Assembly (NCBI GenBank): GCA_902793685.1
Contig: CADBEN010000017.1
Span: forward strand, 1-43,678
Direction of reading: 5' to 3'
From: an uncultured Lachnospiraceae bacterium
GTDB taxonomy: Bacteria > Bacillota > Clostridia > Lachnospirales > Lachnospiraceae
DNA: 43,678 bases
The notes below the pieces were generated by a model, which ran no database searches, had not been told where the DNA came from, and saw only the letters and a list, made by a program, of their open reading frames with translations. Made by a program: the position numbers and the translations under genes. The stretch's first letter is position 1, and every line of letters begins with the position of its first letter. Of this stretch, positions 1 through 8,044 are shown in pieces.

Positions 1-53
1 AAGCATGGTGACATGTTCAGCTGACTGCTACTAATCGGTCGAGGGTTTAACCA
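1..53 (+). rRNA. 23S ribosomal RNA, 3' end (partial)
   Basis: The first ~53 bases match the conserved end of bacterial 23S rRNA: the GCTGACTGCTACTAATCGGT stretch followed by CGAGGGTTTAACC is the strand that closes the molecule with its 5' end. The rest of the gene lies to the left of the window. The exact 3' end is uncertain by a few bases. No 5S rRNA sequence follows before the first tRNA at 138. Confidence 0.9.
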
Positions 54-137
54 AAAGGTCGAGTAGGTAAAAGATGTAAGAAATCTGGATTTAGAGAAAA
101 AGAAGTTCTGTGTGTGGTTTTCAGGGTATGAAAAGTT

Positions 138-211
138 GGCCTGGTGGCTCAGTTGGTTAGAGCGCCGCCCTGTCACGGCGGAGGTCGTCGGTTCGAGTCC
201 GATCCGGGTCG
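138..211 (+). tRNA. tRNA-Asp (anticodon GTC)
   Basis: A full cloverleaf can be drawn. The acceptor arm GGCCTGG (138-144) pairs with CCGGGTC (204-210) using G-U pairs, the D arm is GGCTC/GAGC, the anticodon loop CTGTCAC carries GTC, and the T loop is TTCGAGT. The discriminator is G211, as usual for tRNA-Asp. The 3' CCA is not encoded. It lies 84 bases after the 23S end and is probably part of the same transcript. Confidence 0.95.
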
Positions 212-226
212 TTTAGGGTAGTTCAT

Positions 227-299
227 GGGATCTTAGCTCAGCTGGGAGAGCATCTGCCTTACAAGCAGGGGGTCACAGGTTCGAGCCCTGTAGGTCCCA
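227..299 (+). tRNA. tRNA-Val (anticodon TAC)
   Basis: Acceptor arm GGGATCT (227-233) pairs with AGGTCCC (292-298), discriminator A299. The anticodon loop CTTACAA carries TAC. T arm ACAGG-TTCGAGC-CCTGT is perfect. CCA is not encoded. Confidence 0.95.
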
Positions 300-326
300 C
301 TGTTTTACCGATGAAATGTGATTCCT

Positions 327-398
327 GCCGATGTGGCTCAATGGCAGAGCAGCTGATTTGTAATCAGCAGGTTATCGGTTCGAGTCCGATCATCGGCT
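327..398 (+). tRNA. tRNA-Thr (anticodon TGT)
   Basis: Acceptor arm GCCGATG (327-333) pairs exactly with CATCGGC (391-397). The anticodon stem GCTGA/TCAGC encloses TTTGTAA with anticodon TGT. T arm ATCGG/CCGAT is perfect. CCA is not encoded; the discriminator would be T398. Confidence 0.94.
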
Positions 399-413
399 TT
401 CGTAATATAATAT

Positions 414-495
414 GGGGGAATTCCCGAGTGGCCAAAGGGGACAGACTGTAAATCTGCTGGCGATGCCTTCAGTGGTTCGAATCCACTTTCCCCCA
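414..495 (+). tRNA. tRNA-Tyr (anticodon GTA)
   Basis: Class II tRNA with a long variable arm. Acceptor arm GGGGGAA (414-420) pairs with TTCCCCC (488-494), discriminator A495. The anticodon loop CTGTAAA carries GTA, and the variable stem CTGGCGATGCCTTCAG follows it. CCA is not encoded. Confidence 0.94.
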
Positions 496-532
496 CTCGC
501 AGAGCTTCAGGGCTCTGCAAATTACATATTGT

Positions 533-606
<74 letters not shown>

Positions 607-610
607 TTAT

Positions 611-683
<73 letters not shown>

Positions 684-758
684 CTTTTCTTTTATCTAAA
701 TAGTTCCAGACGCAGTTCCCTGCCGGAGAAGTATTCGGGCAGGGTATTTCGTGAATAG

Positions 759-831
759 GGGACATTAGCTCAGGTGGTAGAGCACTTGACTTTTAATCAA
801 GTTGTCGCGGGTTCGAGTCCCGCATGTCTCA
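759..831 (+). tRNA. tRNA-Lys (anticodon TTT)
   Basis: Acceptor arm GGGACAT (759-765) pairs with ATGTCTC (824-830, one G-U), discriminator A831. The anticodon loop CTTTTAA carries TTT. The 75-base spacer before it holds a 7-bp stem-loop (CCCTGCC 718-724 with GGCAGGG 738-744). CCA is not encoded. Confidence 0.94.
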
Positions 832-836
832 TTGAT

Positions 837-876
837 ACAGGGCCCGGAGATCCTTTATGGATCTTCGGGCCTGTTC
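837..876 (+). terminator. hairpin ending the tRNA cluster
   Basis: A long stem (837-853 with 859-874; one bulged base) has a five-base loop and begins six bases after the last tRNA. The T-run after it is weak (TTCTGT), but the position right after the cluster and before an independent promoter fits an intrinsic terminator. Confidence 0.7.
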
Positions 877-900
877 TGTAGATGCAACAGCCCTTCTATC

Positions 901-945
901 TATGGTATAATACTTTAGTTAACTATCCGTATAATTAAGGAGGAG
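901..945 (+). promoter_or_regulatory. promoter -10 and ribosome binding site for the 949 gene
   Basis: A perfect -10 box TATAAT lies at 906-911, 38 bases before the GTG start. No convincing -35 box is seen 17 bases upstream (TGCAAC, 883-888). A strong ribosome binding site AAGGAGGAG (937-945) decides the GTG start at 949. Confidence 0.6.
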
Positions 946-948
946 TCC

Positions 949-3195
949 GTGGATACCCAGCCGAACAAACCTCTTTCTCTCGCTGTCCTGAGGACGAGGA
1001 ACGGGGAGATCCCGGGGTTTGAAGATTTCTATCTTCTCACCTGCATGAATACACTTTCGGATATCCGGGCATCTGTTTCCGATGAGACAGAGGTCTGGAA
1101 TATTCTTCGTGCCGTCTATGCGGAGGTATGGCGCCGGCGCGCCAATATGCCTGAGGCCGGCATCATCCGCCCTTGGATCCGTGTCCTGATCCGCGACGTC
1201 GCGCGGAGGAAATTTGACACGGTGATCGGAGAATTCCCGCAGGATCCGGACCAGGAGACGCTGCGCATTGCTGACGAGAAAGCGGCAACGGTCCTGATCG
1301 AGATCGAGGAAGAACTTCGGCTTCTCCGGCTTCCGGATTCCATCAGCGGAAGGCGGAGAAGTTCCAGCATGCTGCTTTCAGTGATCCGCTTTCTGTTTTC
1401 CCTGGCTCTGGTTGCGGCTGCCGTCTGCACGGCTGTATTTCTCCTTCGGAGAGCGTCGGGAGGGAGCGTTCCGATGGCGGAAGAGACCGGAAACACTGCG
1501 GAGGCTGAAAGCGGTGTGATACAGGTAGAGGATGCGTCGGAGGAAACCGATGCACCGGTCTTCGTGAACGGTTGGAATGACACACGGGAAGGCCGCTGCT
1601 ACCGCAACGAGGACGGCTCCTGGGCGGAGGATACCTGGATCGAGGAACCGGACAAGCTTTATTATCTGGATGAGAACGGGTATACCCTTACCGGTTCCCG
1701 TCAGTTCGGAAACCAGAATTACGTGTTCAATCCGGACGGGTCCGTCAGCTCGATCAGCCGGGGCTATGGCTTTGAACAGAAGGAGACCGTGCTTTCTCTT
1801 CAGATGGAGAATTTCGGAAATGAGGAAGACGCGGCCTATATTATTGAGAATTCCATCACGCTGGACGGCGACTGGATCTATTATCTGTGGGCGGGGGATG
1901 ATTCCTCCGGACTTCCGATGCTGCTCCGGGTCCGCAGAAATGACGACGCGACGGAGCTGATCTCTGATCATGTCAGTGGTTACACGGTGCAGCAGCAGAA
2001 TGTATGGTACTGCAGCGACGGAAAAGTCCTTCCTTTCCCGAAGGAAACAGAGGGCTCGGCAGTCGGCACCGGATATTCGGTGGAAGCAGAAGATGGCGGC
2101 TGGTACCTGAAGGATAATTACGGAAGAAATACCTCCGGCACCGGCGGCTATGAGACGATTGAAGGAAGAATCTACCGGGTGGATGACGGACTGATCAAGA
2201 GCGTCACCCCCGGAACCCAGAAGATTGACAGCTACACCTTCCGTCTTTCGGGAGGAAGGATCATGCTCGGCGACGGGCGGGAGTACGTCCGTCACGGTGA
2301 GGGAATCACTGCGCTGGCAACGCAGGGCGAGAGCCTGTATTACAGTGTGGTGACGGAGAATGGCAGCAGCCCGGTCAGCCAGCTCTGGAAGCTGGATGTC
2401 TACACCGGTGAAGCATCGCCGGTGACCGGAAGCTTCCCGGGAAAAGTGACGACAATGTATCCCTGGAAAGAGGAAGGCTGCATTTTCTTTGAGTACCGCC
2501 CGGGAGCATCAGGATCCCTTTACGGCAGGATCGGCGTGATCGACGGTAATTCAGGATATGTTCTGGAGGATGTGACTGCGCGGGCCGGCGGCTTCGACGG
2601 GAAGAACGATCTCCTGCAGCCTGTCTGGACACAGGACGGAAAGCTGGACTGCTACTGGCAGGAGTGCAGCGGCGCTTCCTCTGATGGCACTTTGAATATC
2701 ACAGACACCAGGACTCTGGAACTCTCGCTTTCCGAGCGGAGCCGGCTTGGCGGAAGCGGAGGCATTTCCGGTCCTTCCTTCTTCGGAACAAACTGGAACA
2801 ACACAGGAATCGATTCCACAGTGGAGACGGATGAATCTGCTGAGGATGAGGAAGAAGAGGCAGAGACGGTAGAGCATAAACCTGACGAGGGCGATGATAT
2901 CGAGGACGGAAGGATACTCTCAGAGGACGAGATGATCGAGAGTGCAGCCGCATCGACCGTAGCACCTCCTGCGGAAACAGACACAGAGCCTGCTGAGGAT
3001 ACCTCTGCAGCGATTCCGGGCCCGCCGTTGACAGAGACTTCGCCGGTCTACACGGAACCGACGGATCTCGCGGCGACGGTGGAGGCGGCACCCGGTCCCA
3101 CCGTCAGCCCCCAGCCGGCGGAGACGGTCAGCGCGAGACCGGCGGATCCGATCACCGGATCCTACGAGACGGTCGCACCGATTCCCGGACAGTGA
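949..3195 (+). CDS. membrane-anchored protein with sigma-70 region 2-like N-terminus
   Basis: 748 residues, GTG start set by AAGGAGGAG. Residues about 22-95 (FEDFYLLTCMN to WIRVLIRDVARRKF) have the spacing of hydrophobic and Trp/Arg residues of sigma-70 region 2 of ECF sigma factors, but no region 4 helix-turn-helix follows. Residues about 143-167 form one membrane segment followed by RR. The outer part begins with a stretch resembling cell-wall-binding repeats (KLYYLDENGYTLTG, about 237-250), then a long beta-rich, probably propeller-like region (about 255-600) of the kind seen in DUF5050-type proteins. The last ~120 residues are rich in Glu, Thr and Pro. No exact function can be given. An intracellular sensing or RNA polymerase-related domain linked to an extracellular ligand-binding domain is an inference. 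The alternative is a general surface protein whose N-terminus only resembles sigma region 2. Confidence 0.75.
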   Translation: MDTQPNKPLSLAVLRTRNGEIPGFEDFYLLTCMNTLSDIRASVSDETEVWNILRAVYAEVWRRRANMPEAGIIRPWIRVLIRDVARRKFDTVIGEFPQDPDQETLRIADEKAATVLIEIEEELRLLRLPDSISGRRRSSSMLLSVIRFLFSLALVAAAVCTAVFLLRRASGGSVPMAEETGNTAEAESGVIQVEDASEETDAPVFVNGWNDTREGRCYRNEDGSWAEDTWIEEPDKLYYLDENGYTLTGSRQFGNQNYVFNPDGSVSSISRGYGFEQKETVLSLQMENFGNEEDAAYIIENSITLDGDWIYYLWAGDDSSGLPMLLRVRRNDDATELISDHVSGYTVQQQNVWYCSDGKVLPFPKETEGSAVGTGYSVEAEDGGWYLKDNYGRNTSGTGGYETIEGRIYRVDDGLIKSVTPGTQKIDSYTFRLSGGRIMLGDGREYVRHGEGITALATQGESLYYSVVTENGSSPVSQLWKLDVYTGEASPVTGSFPGKVTTMYPWKEEGCIFFEYRPGASGSLYGRIGVIDGNSGYVLEDVTARAGGFDGKNDLLQPVWTQDGKLDCYWQECSGASSDGTLNITDTRTLELSLSERSRLGGSGGISGPSFFGTNWNNTGIDSTVETDESAEDEEEEAETVEHKPDEGDDIEDGRILSEDEMIESAAASTVAPPAETDTEPAEDTSAAIPGPPLTETSPVYTEPTDLAATVEAAPGPTVSPQPAETVSARPADPITGSYETVAPIPGQ

Positions 3196-3254
3196 TCCCG
3201 GGATGAAAAAGCAGCAAAAGCGGAGAATACGCGCTATTTGCAGCAGGAGCAGGG

Positions 3255-3842
3255 ATGAGCAGGATATTTTATGTTATGGGCCGGAGCGCATCCGGCAAGG
3301 ATACAGTTTATAAGAAGCTTCTGGAGACTTTTCCTGAACTCCGGCCTTTGGTCACCTACACGACCCGGCCCATGCGGGAAGGGGAAAAGGAGGGGGAAGA
3401 GTATCACTTCTCCACAGAACAGGACCTGGAAAATATCCGGCGGGAGGGCCGTCTGATCGAACAGCGGGTTTATCAGACGGTTCACGGTCCCTGGACTTAC
3501 GCGACCGTGGATGACGGGAGCTTCCGGCCGGAGGGGCCGGACAGCTTCCTTGGCATCGGGACTCTGGAATCCTGGAACCGGCTGCGGGAATATTACGGGC
3601 CGGAAGCGATGTTCCCGATTTATCTTGAGACGGATCCCGGCACGCTTCTGGAGCGTGCGCTGAAGCGGGAAAAAAAGCAGACGCCGCCGCGGTACGCGGA
3701 GCTCTGCCGGCGTTTCCTCGCAGATGAGGCGGACTTTTCAGAGGACCGCATCACGGCAGCCGGCATCGTCCGCAGGTACCGGAATGAGGCGCTGGACGAC
3801 TGCCTTGCCGAGATCGTAAAGGATATGATAAACTATGTTTGA
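3255..3842 (+). CDS. guanylate kinase-like P-loop kinase
   Basis: 195 residues. The P-loop GRSASGKDT (about residues 9-17) and the guanylate kinase signature YTTRPMREGEKEGEEYHF (about 35-52) are clear, so a GMP-kinase fold transferring phosphate from ATP to a nucleoside monophosphate is expected. The P-loop differs from the usual GPSGAGKGT form. The stop overlaps the next start by eight bases (ATGTTTGA), so it is translationally coupled to holB. In Bacillus the gene in this place is thymidylate kinase tmk; this one is a GMP-kinase homologue instead. It may be a second guanylate kinase beside the usual gmk; substrate is not proven by the sequence. Confidence 0.85.
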   Translation: MSRIFYVMGRSASGKDTVYKKLLETFPELRPLVTYTTRPMREGEKEGEEYHFSTEQDLENIRREGRLIEQRVYQTVHGPWTYATVDDGSFRPEGPDSFLGIGTLESWNRLREYYGPEAMFPIYLETDPGTLLERALKREKKQTPPRYAELCRRFLADEADFSEDRITAAGIVRRYRNEALDDCLAEIVKDMINYV

Positions 3843-4839
3843 TTTTCAGGACGTCGTCGGCCAGGAGGCTGTGAAGGAACATTTCCGGACAGCAGTTGCT
3901 TCTGACCGTGTTTCTCATGCTTATATGCTGATCGGGGAAGCGGGATTCGGAAAGGGCACACTTGCGGATGCTTTCGCAAAAATGCTGCTCTGTGAACGGG
4001 ATCCGCTGCATCCGTGCGGCATCTGTCATTCCTGCAAACAGGTACAGGCAGGGACGCATCCGGACGTGATCCATGTGACGCATGAAAAACCGAACACCAT
4101 CGGGGTCGATGAGATCCGCTCCCAGCTGGACGCGGAGGTCGTGATCCGTCCCTTCTCCGGAAGGCGGCGCGTGTTTATTGTTCCCGATGCGGACAAAATG
4201 AGCGTGCAGGCACAGAACGCCGCTCTGAAGACGATCGAAGAACCGCCGGAATACGCGGTGATCCTTCTGCTCTGCAGCAGGGAGGACGCGCTGCTTGAGA
4301 CCATCCGGAGCCGCTGTGTGAAGCTCAGACTGCATCCGGTGCCGGACCGGGAGCTTCTGTCCTGGCTCCGGGGACTGGAAGGCGTGACAGAGGAACAGGC
4401 GGAGCTGGCGGCGGGATTTGCCCGGGGAAATTCCGGGAAGGCGCGGGAAATGGCGCTCTCGGAGAGCTTTCGGGAACGCTGCGCGGCGGATCTCCGGCTG
4501 CTTACGGAGCTTCCGGAAGGCGGCGCGGAACAGCTGGCCGCAGGAATTGCCCGCATAAGGGAAGATCATCCGGATCCCGGGACGTTCCTGGATTTTGTCC
4601 GGATGTACTGCCGGGATCTGCTGGTGCTTAAGAACCGCGGACGGCGGGAGGATCTGATCTTTCCGGAGTGGGAGAAAGAGCTGACCCGCGCGGCGGTGCA
4701 GTCCACGCTCCCGGGGATCGGGAGGATCCTGGAAGAAACAGAACGCACGGAGGAACGCCTCAGGGCAAATGTGAATCCGGAGCTTGCAATAGAGCTGCTT
4801 CTGCTTGCAGTCAGGCAGAGCACAGGGAAAGGAAAGTAA
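3835..4839 (+). CDS. holB: DNA polymerase III delta' subunit
   Basis: 334 residues, the usual size of the clamp-loader delta' subunit. The AAA+ N-terminus shows GEAGFGKGT (about 34-42), a four-cysteine zinc module CERDPLHPCGICHSC (about 53-67), a Walker B-like region (RVFIVPDADKM), and the SRC motif (ETIRSRC) expected of clamp-loader subunits. Its partners are the tau/gamma and delta subunits, loading the beta clamp on DNA. It starts inside the guanylate kinase-like gene and is followed after four bases by ricT, as in the conserved Bacillota holB-yaaT order. The lysine-bearing P-loop with a following G rather than T/S is a small deviation, consistent with a subunit that need not hydrolyse ATP. 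Confidence 0.93.
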   Translation: MFDFQDVVGQEAVKEHFRTAVASDRVSHAYMLIGEAGFGKGTLADAFAKMLLCERDPLHPCGICHSCKQVQAGTHPDVIHVTHEKPNTIGVDEIRSQLDAEVVIRPFSGRRRVFIVPDADKMSVQAQNAALKTIEEPPEYAVILLLCSREDALLETIRSRCVKLRLHPVPDRELLSWLRGLEGVTEEQAELAAGFARGNSGKAREMALSESFRERCAADLRLLTELPEGGAEQLAAGIARIREDHPDPGTFLDFVRMYCRDLLVLKNRGRREDLIFPEWEKELTRAAVQSTLPGIGRILEETERTEERLRANVNPELAIELLLLAVRQSTGKGK

Positions 4840-4843
4840 AACC

Positions 4844-6304
4844 ATGACAGAAGTGGTCGGCGTCCGATTTCGTGAAGTCGGAAAAATCTATACATTTACG
4901 CCGAACGGGGAGACCTACCGCCGCGGCGATCACGTCATCGCGGATACTGCGAAGGGGCCGGAGTACGGAACGGTGATCCTCGGGAATTACGAGATCTGCG
5001 AGACCCAGCTGGAGCAGCCGCTGAAAGAGATCCTGCGGCGCGCCACGAAGGAGGACACGGAAAAGGTCTACGCGAACAAGGCGCGGGAACACGACGCACT
5101 GATGATCTGCCGGAAAAAGGTGGTGGAGCGGGGCCTTGAGATGAAGGTCATCGCTTCTGAGTACAGTTTCGACGACAGCCGGGTCATCTTTTTCTTCACG
5201 GCAGACGGCCGGGTGGATTTCCGAGATCTGGTCAAGGATCTTGCGGCGATCTTCCATATGAGGATCGAACTCCGGCAGGTGGGCGCCCGCGACGAGACGA
5301 AGATCGTCGGCGGCATGGGGCCCTGCGGCCGCCCGCTCTGCTGCCATTCCTGGCTTTCGGATTTCGTCCCGGTCTCCATCAAGATGGCGAAGGAGCAGAA
5401 TCTGTCGCTGAATCCGCAGAAGATCAGCGGTGTCTGCGGCAGGCTGATGTGCTGCCTCATCAATGAGGCGGATACGTACGCTTACCTGAATTCCCAGATG
5501 CCGAAAAAGGGAGATACGGTGGAGCTGGCGGACGGCTATCTCGGCGAGATCACCGAGGTCAATGTGCTGAAACAGACGGTCCGGGTACTGGTGATACTGG
5601 ACGACGACGAGCGGGAGATGCGGGATGTCCCGGCATCCGAGACTACCTTTATCGCTCACAGAAAGAAGGGCCAGCCCAGTCTGCTGAAGCGCGACGCCAT
5701 GGCGAAGCGTGAGGCGGCGCTCCAGGAAGCCAAGGAGCGGGAAATGAAGAAAGCCCAGGGCATCGAGGACGATGCTGACGCGCCCAAGGCAGAGAATGCC
5801 CGGGCAAGAAGAGAGCGGCGGCGCATGGAATCCGGCGCTTACCGGAAGGATCGCCCGGAAGCGTCAGGTGAAAAGCCGGAGTCCGGAAGTACGGCAGCAG
5901 AAGTGGAAGCGCGCCCGCAGGCAGCGGGAGTTTCTGACGGGGCATCTGCCGCTGCGGAAACTGCCGGCGGTGATCAGACAGCACGGCGGAGAAAACGCCA
6001 GCCGGAGCGCGGTGAGCGGAAAGAGCGTCCGGAAAGAGCTGACTGGAGCGACAAGACAGACCGGCCTGAAAAGAGCGAGCGACCTGACCGGCAGGACCGG
6101 CCGCGGAAGGACCGCCCGAGACGGACAGACCGGCCGGCCGGGACACCGGAAGGAGCCGCCGCAGAGAATGCAGCCGCACCCGAAGAAGGCGGCGAGCAGG
6201 CGGCACGCCGCAGAAGAAGACGCCGGAGACCGTCCCGGGGAACCGGGGAGGGCGGAAACGCCGGCCAGGGAAGCGTATCTTCGGACGGCGGAACCAATGC
6301 CTGA
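4844..6304 (+). CDS. ricT: PSP1-domain protein RicT (YaaT) with long basic tail
   Basis: 486 residues. The ATG at 4844 after GGGAAAGGAAAG fits better than an upstream ATG at 4805 inside holB. The PSP1 domain covers about residues 50-280. Iron-sulfur cysteines are present at C161, C166, C167 (GPCGRPLCC) and C198, C203, C204 (GVCGRLMCC), the pattern of RicT/YaaT, which with partner proteins binds clusters and influences RNase Y-dependent RNA maturation, sporulation and biofilm phosphorelay in Bacillus. From about residue 280 a ~200-residue low-complexity tail rich in Arg, Lys, Asp and Glu follows, ending in a run of eight or more arginines; this is much longer than in Bacillus (about 275 residues). 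The tail may contact RNA. The stop overlaps trmN6 by eight bases. Confidence 0.93.
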   Translation: MTEVVGVRFREVGKIYTFTPNGETYRRGDHVIADTAKGPEYGTVILGNYEICETQLEQPLKEILRRATKEDTEKVYANKAREHDALMICRKKVVERGLEMKVIASEYSFDDSRVIFFFTADGRVDFRDLVKDLAAIFHMRIELRQVGARDETKIVGGMGPCGRPLCCHSWLSDFVPVSIKMAKEQNLSLNPQKISGVCGRLMCCLINEADTYAYLNSQMPKKGDTVELADGYLGEITEVNVLKQTVRVLVILDDDEREMRDVPASETTFIAHRKKGQPSLLKRDAMAKREAALQEAKEREMKKAQGIEDDADAPKAENARARRERRRMESGAYRKDRPEASGEKPESGSTAAEVEARPQAAGVSDGASAAAETAGGDQTARRRKRQPERGERKERPERADWSDKTDRPEKSERPDRQDRPRKDRPRRTDRPAGTPEGAAAENAAAPEEGGEQAARRRRRRRRPSRGTGEGGNAGQGSVSSDGGTNA

Positions 6305-7094
6305 CGCGGGAAGCCAGAAGACCGGAACCTGTTCCGGCGCGGAAGTTCTGGAAAATGCAGAGGCATTTCTGCGTCAGGGAGAGCGGCTGGATGACCTCCA
6401 GCGGAGCGATCTCCGGATCATCCAGGATCCGTCGAAGTTCTGCTTCGGCATGGACGCAGTGCTTCTGAGCGGATTTGTGACAGTAAAACAGGGAGAGCGG
6501 GTGACAGACCTCTGCACAGGCGGCGGCATCATCCCGCTCCTGCTTTCCGCGAAGACGAAAGCTTCGCAGATCACCGGGATCGAGATCCAGAAGGATATGG
6601 CGGACATGGCGGAACGCAGCGTCCGGCTGAACGGTCTGGAAGAACGGGTCAGGATCATCTGCGGTGACCTGCGGGTGCGGGGGGCAGCCGGGGAGGACGG
6701 CTCCCAGGATGTGGTGACCTGCAATCCGCCCTATATGGCGGCCGGAAACGGGATCCCGAATCCGGAGGACGCCCTGGCACTGGCACGCCATGAACTGACC
6801 TGTACACTGGAGGACGCAGTGCGGGAAACTGCAAGGCTTCTCCGGAACGGCGGAAGGACGGCCTGGGTCTACCGGCCGAATCGTCTGGCAGAGCTGTTCG
6901 CAGTGATGCGGGCCTGCCGGCTGGAGCCGAAACGGCTTAAGTTTGTCCATCCCTTTGCGGACCGGGAGGCCAATATGGTCCTCGTTGAAGCGGCGAAGGG
7001 CGGCGGCAGTTTTCTGAAGGTCGAGGCGCCGGTAGTCGTATTCCGGGCACCGGGGGAATACTCTCCGGAGATCCGGGAAGTCTACGGATACTGA
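6297..7094 (+). CDS. trmN6: tRNA1(Val) (adenine-37-N6)-methyltransferase
   Basis: 265 residues from the ATG at 6297, which overlaps the ricT stop (ATGCCTGA). A Rossmann methyltransferase: SAM motif VTDLCTGGGIIPLLL, acidic residue in ITGIEIQ, and the N6-adenine catalytic motif NPPY (CNPPYMAAG). The start of the fold RLDDLQRSDLRIIQDPSKFCFGMDAVLL is typical of the YabB/TrmN6 family. The reading frame remains open upstream to 5772 within ricT, but that part has the composition of a shadow frame and was not included. It follows ricT as yabB follows yaaT/yabA in Bacillus; yabA itself is not present. Confidence 0.9.
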   Translation: MPDAGSQKTGTCSGAEVLENAEAFLRQGERLDDLQRSDLRIIQDPSKFCFGMDAVLLSGFVTVKQGERVTDLCTGGGIIPLLLSAKTKASQITGIEIQKDMADMAERSVRLNGLEERVRIICGDLRVRGAAGEDGSQDVVTCNPPYMAAGNGIPNPEDALALARHELTCTLEDAVRETARLLRNGGRTAWVYRPNRLAELFAVMRACRLEPKRLKFVHPFADREANMVLVEAAKGGGSFLKVEAPVVVFRAPGEYSPEIREVYGY

Positions 7095-7141
7095 TCCCGG
7101 CGGAAGTCCGGCATGGAAAACGCAGTTTGGAAAGGAAGATT

Positions 7142-7999
7142 GTGGAAACACCCGGAAAAATCTTTCTGGTCGCGACGCCGATCGGAAATCTCGGCGATAT
7201 GACCGCGCGGGCGGTGGAGGTCCTGAACAATGTGGACCTCATCGCTGCCGAAGACACGCGGAACACGATCCGGCTCCTGAATCATTTTGAGATCCGGAAG
7301 CCGCTGACCAGCTATCACGAATACAATAAGACAGAGAAGGCTTATGAACTGACGGCTCAGGCCGCCGCGGGAAAAAACATCGCGGTGGTGACGGACGCCG
7401 GCATGCCGGCGATCTCGGATCCGGGAGAAGTCCTGGTGCGGATCGCCTGGGAGAGCGGGATCGAGGTCACTATAGTCCCCGGCGCCTGCGCCTGCGTAAG
7501 CGCCCTGGCCATCAGCGGACTGCCGACCAGGCGCTTTGCTTTTGAAGCTTTCCTTCCGATGGAAAAGAAGGAGCGGGCGGAGATCCTGGAGGAACTGAAG
7601 CAGGAGACCCGCACGATGATCATCTACGAAGCGCCGCACAGGCTGCTGAAAACGCTGAAGGAGCTTTCTGAGCTCTTCGGACCCGGACGGGGCGTCAGCA
7701 TCGTCCGCGAACTGACGAAGCTTCACGAGGAGGTCTTCCGGACCACCCTCGGCGAGGCGGTGTCAAGGTATGAGGCGCCCGGAGGGGCGGACCTGATCCG
7801 CGGGGAGTATGTCCTGGTGATCGCGGGAAGAAGCCGGGAGGAGATCCGCGGCGAAGAAGCCGCGAAGTGGGAATCCATGACGGTCGCGGACCATGTGGCA
7901 ATGTATGAGTCGCAGGGGATGGACCGGAAGGAAGCTATGAAGGCTGCCGCGAAGGACCGCGGTGTAAGTAAGCGCGATATCTACCAGGCACTTCTATAA
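7142..7999 (+). CDS. rsmI: 16S rRNA (cytidine-1402-2'-O)-methyltransferase
   Basis: 285 residues from a GTG at 7142, preceded by AAAGGAAG (7131-7138). A TTG at 7127 in the same frame would add five residues but has a poor binding site. The tetrapyrrole-methylase type fold begins with FLVATPIGNLGDMTARA, followed by AAEDTRNT and the SAM-binding loop VVTDAGMPAISDPG, all diagnostic of RsmI. It methylates the ribose of C1402 in the decoding centre. Its place after trmN6 and before metG is conserved in Bacillota. Confidence 0.94.
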   Translation: METPGKIFLVATPIGNLGDMTARAVEVLNNVDLIAAEDTRNTIRLLNHFEIRKPLTSYHEYNKTEKAYELTAQAAAGKNIAVVTDAGMPAISDPGEVLVRIAWESGIEVTIVPGACACVSALAISGLPTRRFAFEAFLPMEKKERAEILEELKQETRTMIIYEAPHRLLKTLKELSELFGPGRGVSIVRELTKLHEEVFRTTLGEAVSRYEAPGGADLIRGEYVLVIAGRSREEIRGEEAAKWESMTVADHVAMYESQGMDRKEAMKAAAKDRGVSKRDIYQALL

Positions 8000-8044
8000 A
8001 AAGAATTACAGCTGCACGACGAGGCAGGAGAAAGGGGCACTGTT

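Noticed and set aside
5772-6296. N-terminal extension of trmN6 into ricT
   Set aside because: The frame is open, but the sequence is the shifted image of the basic ricT tail and has no family similarity.
5649-7151. A 500-residue open frame on the minus strand opposite ricT and trmN6
   Set aside because: It is a shadow of GC-rich coding sequence: Pro/Arg-rich composition, no ribosome binding site, and the plus-strand genes are clearly real. The same applies to other long antisense frames (for example 8465-9511, 31720-33012, 3751-4845).
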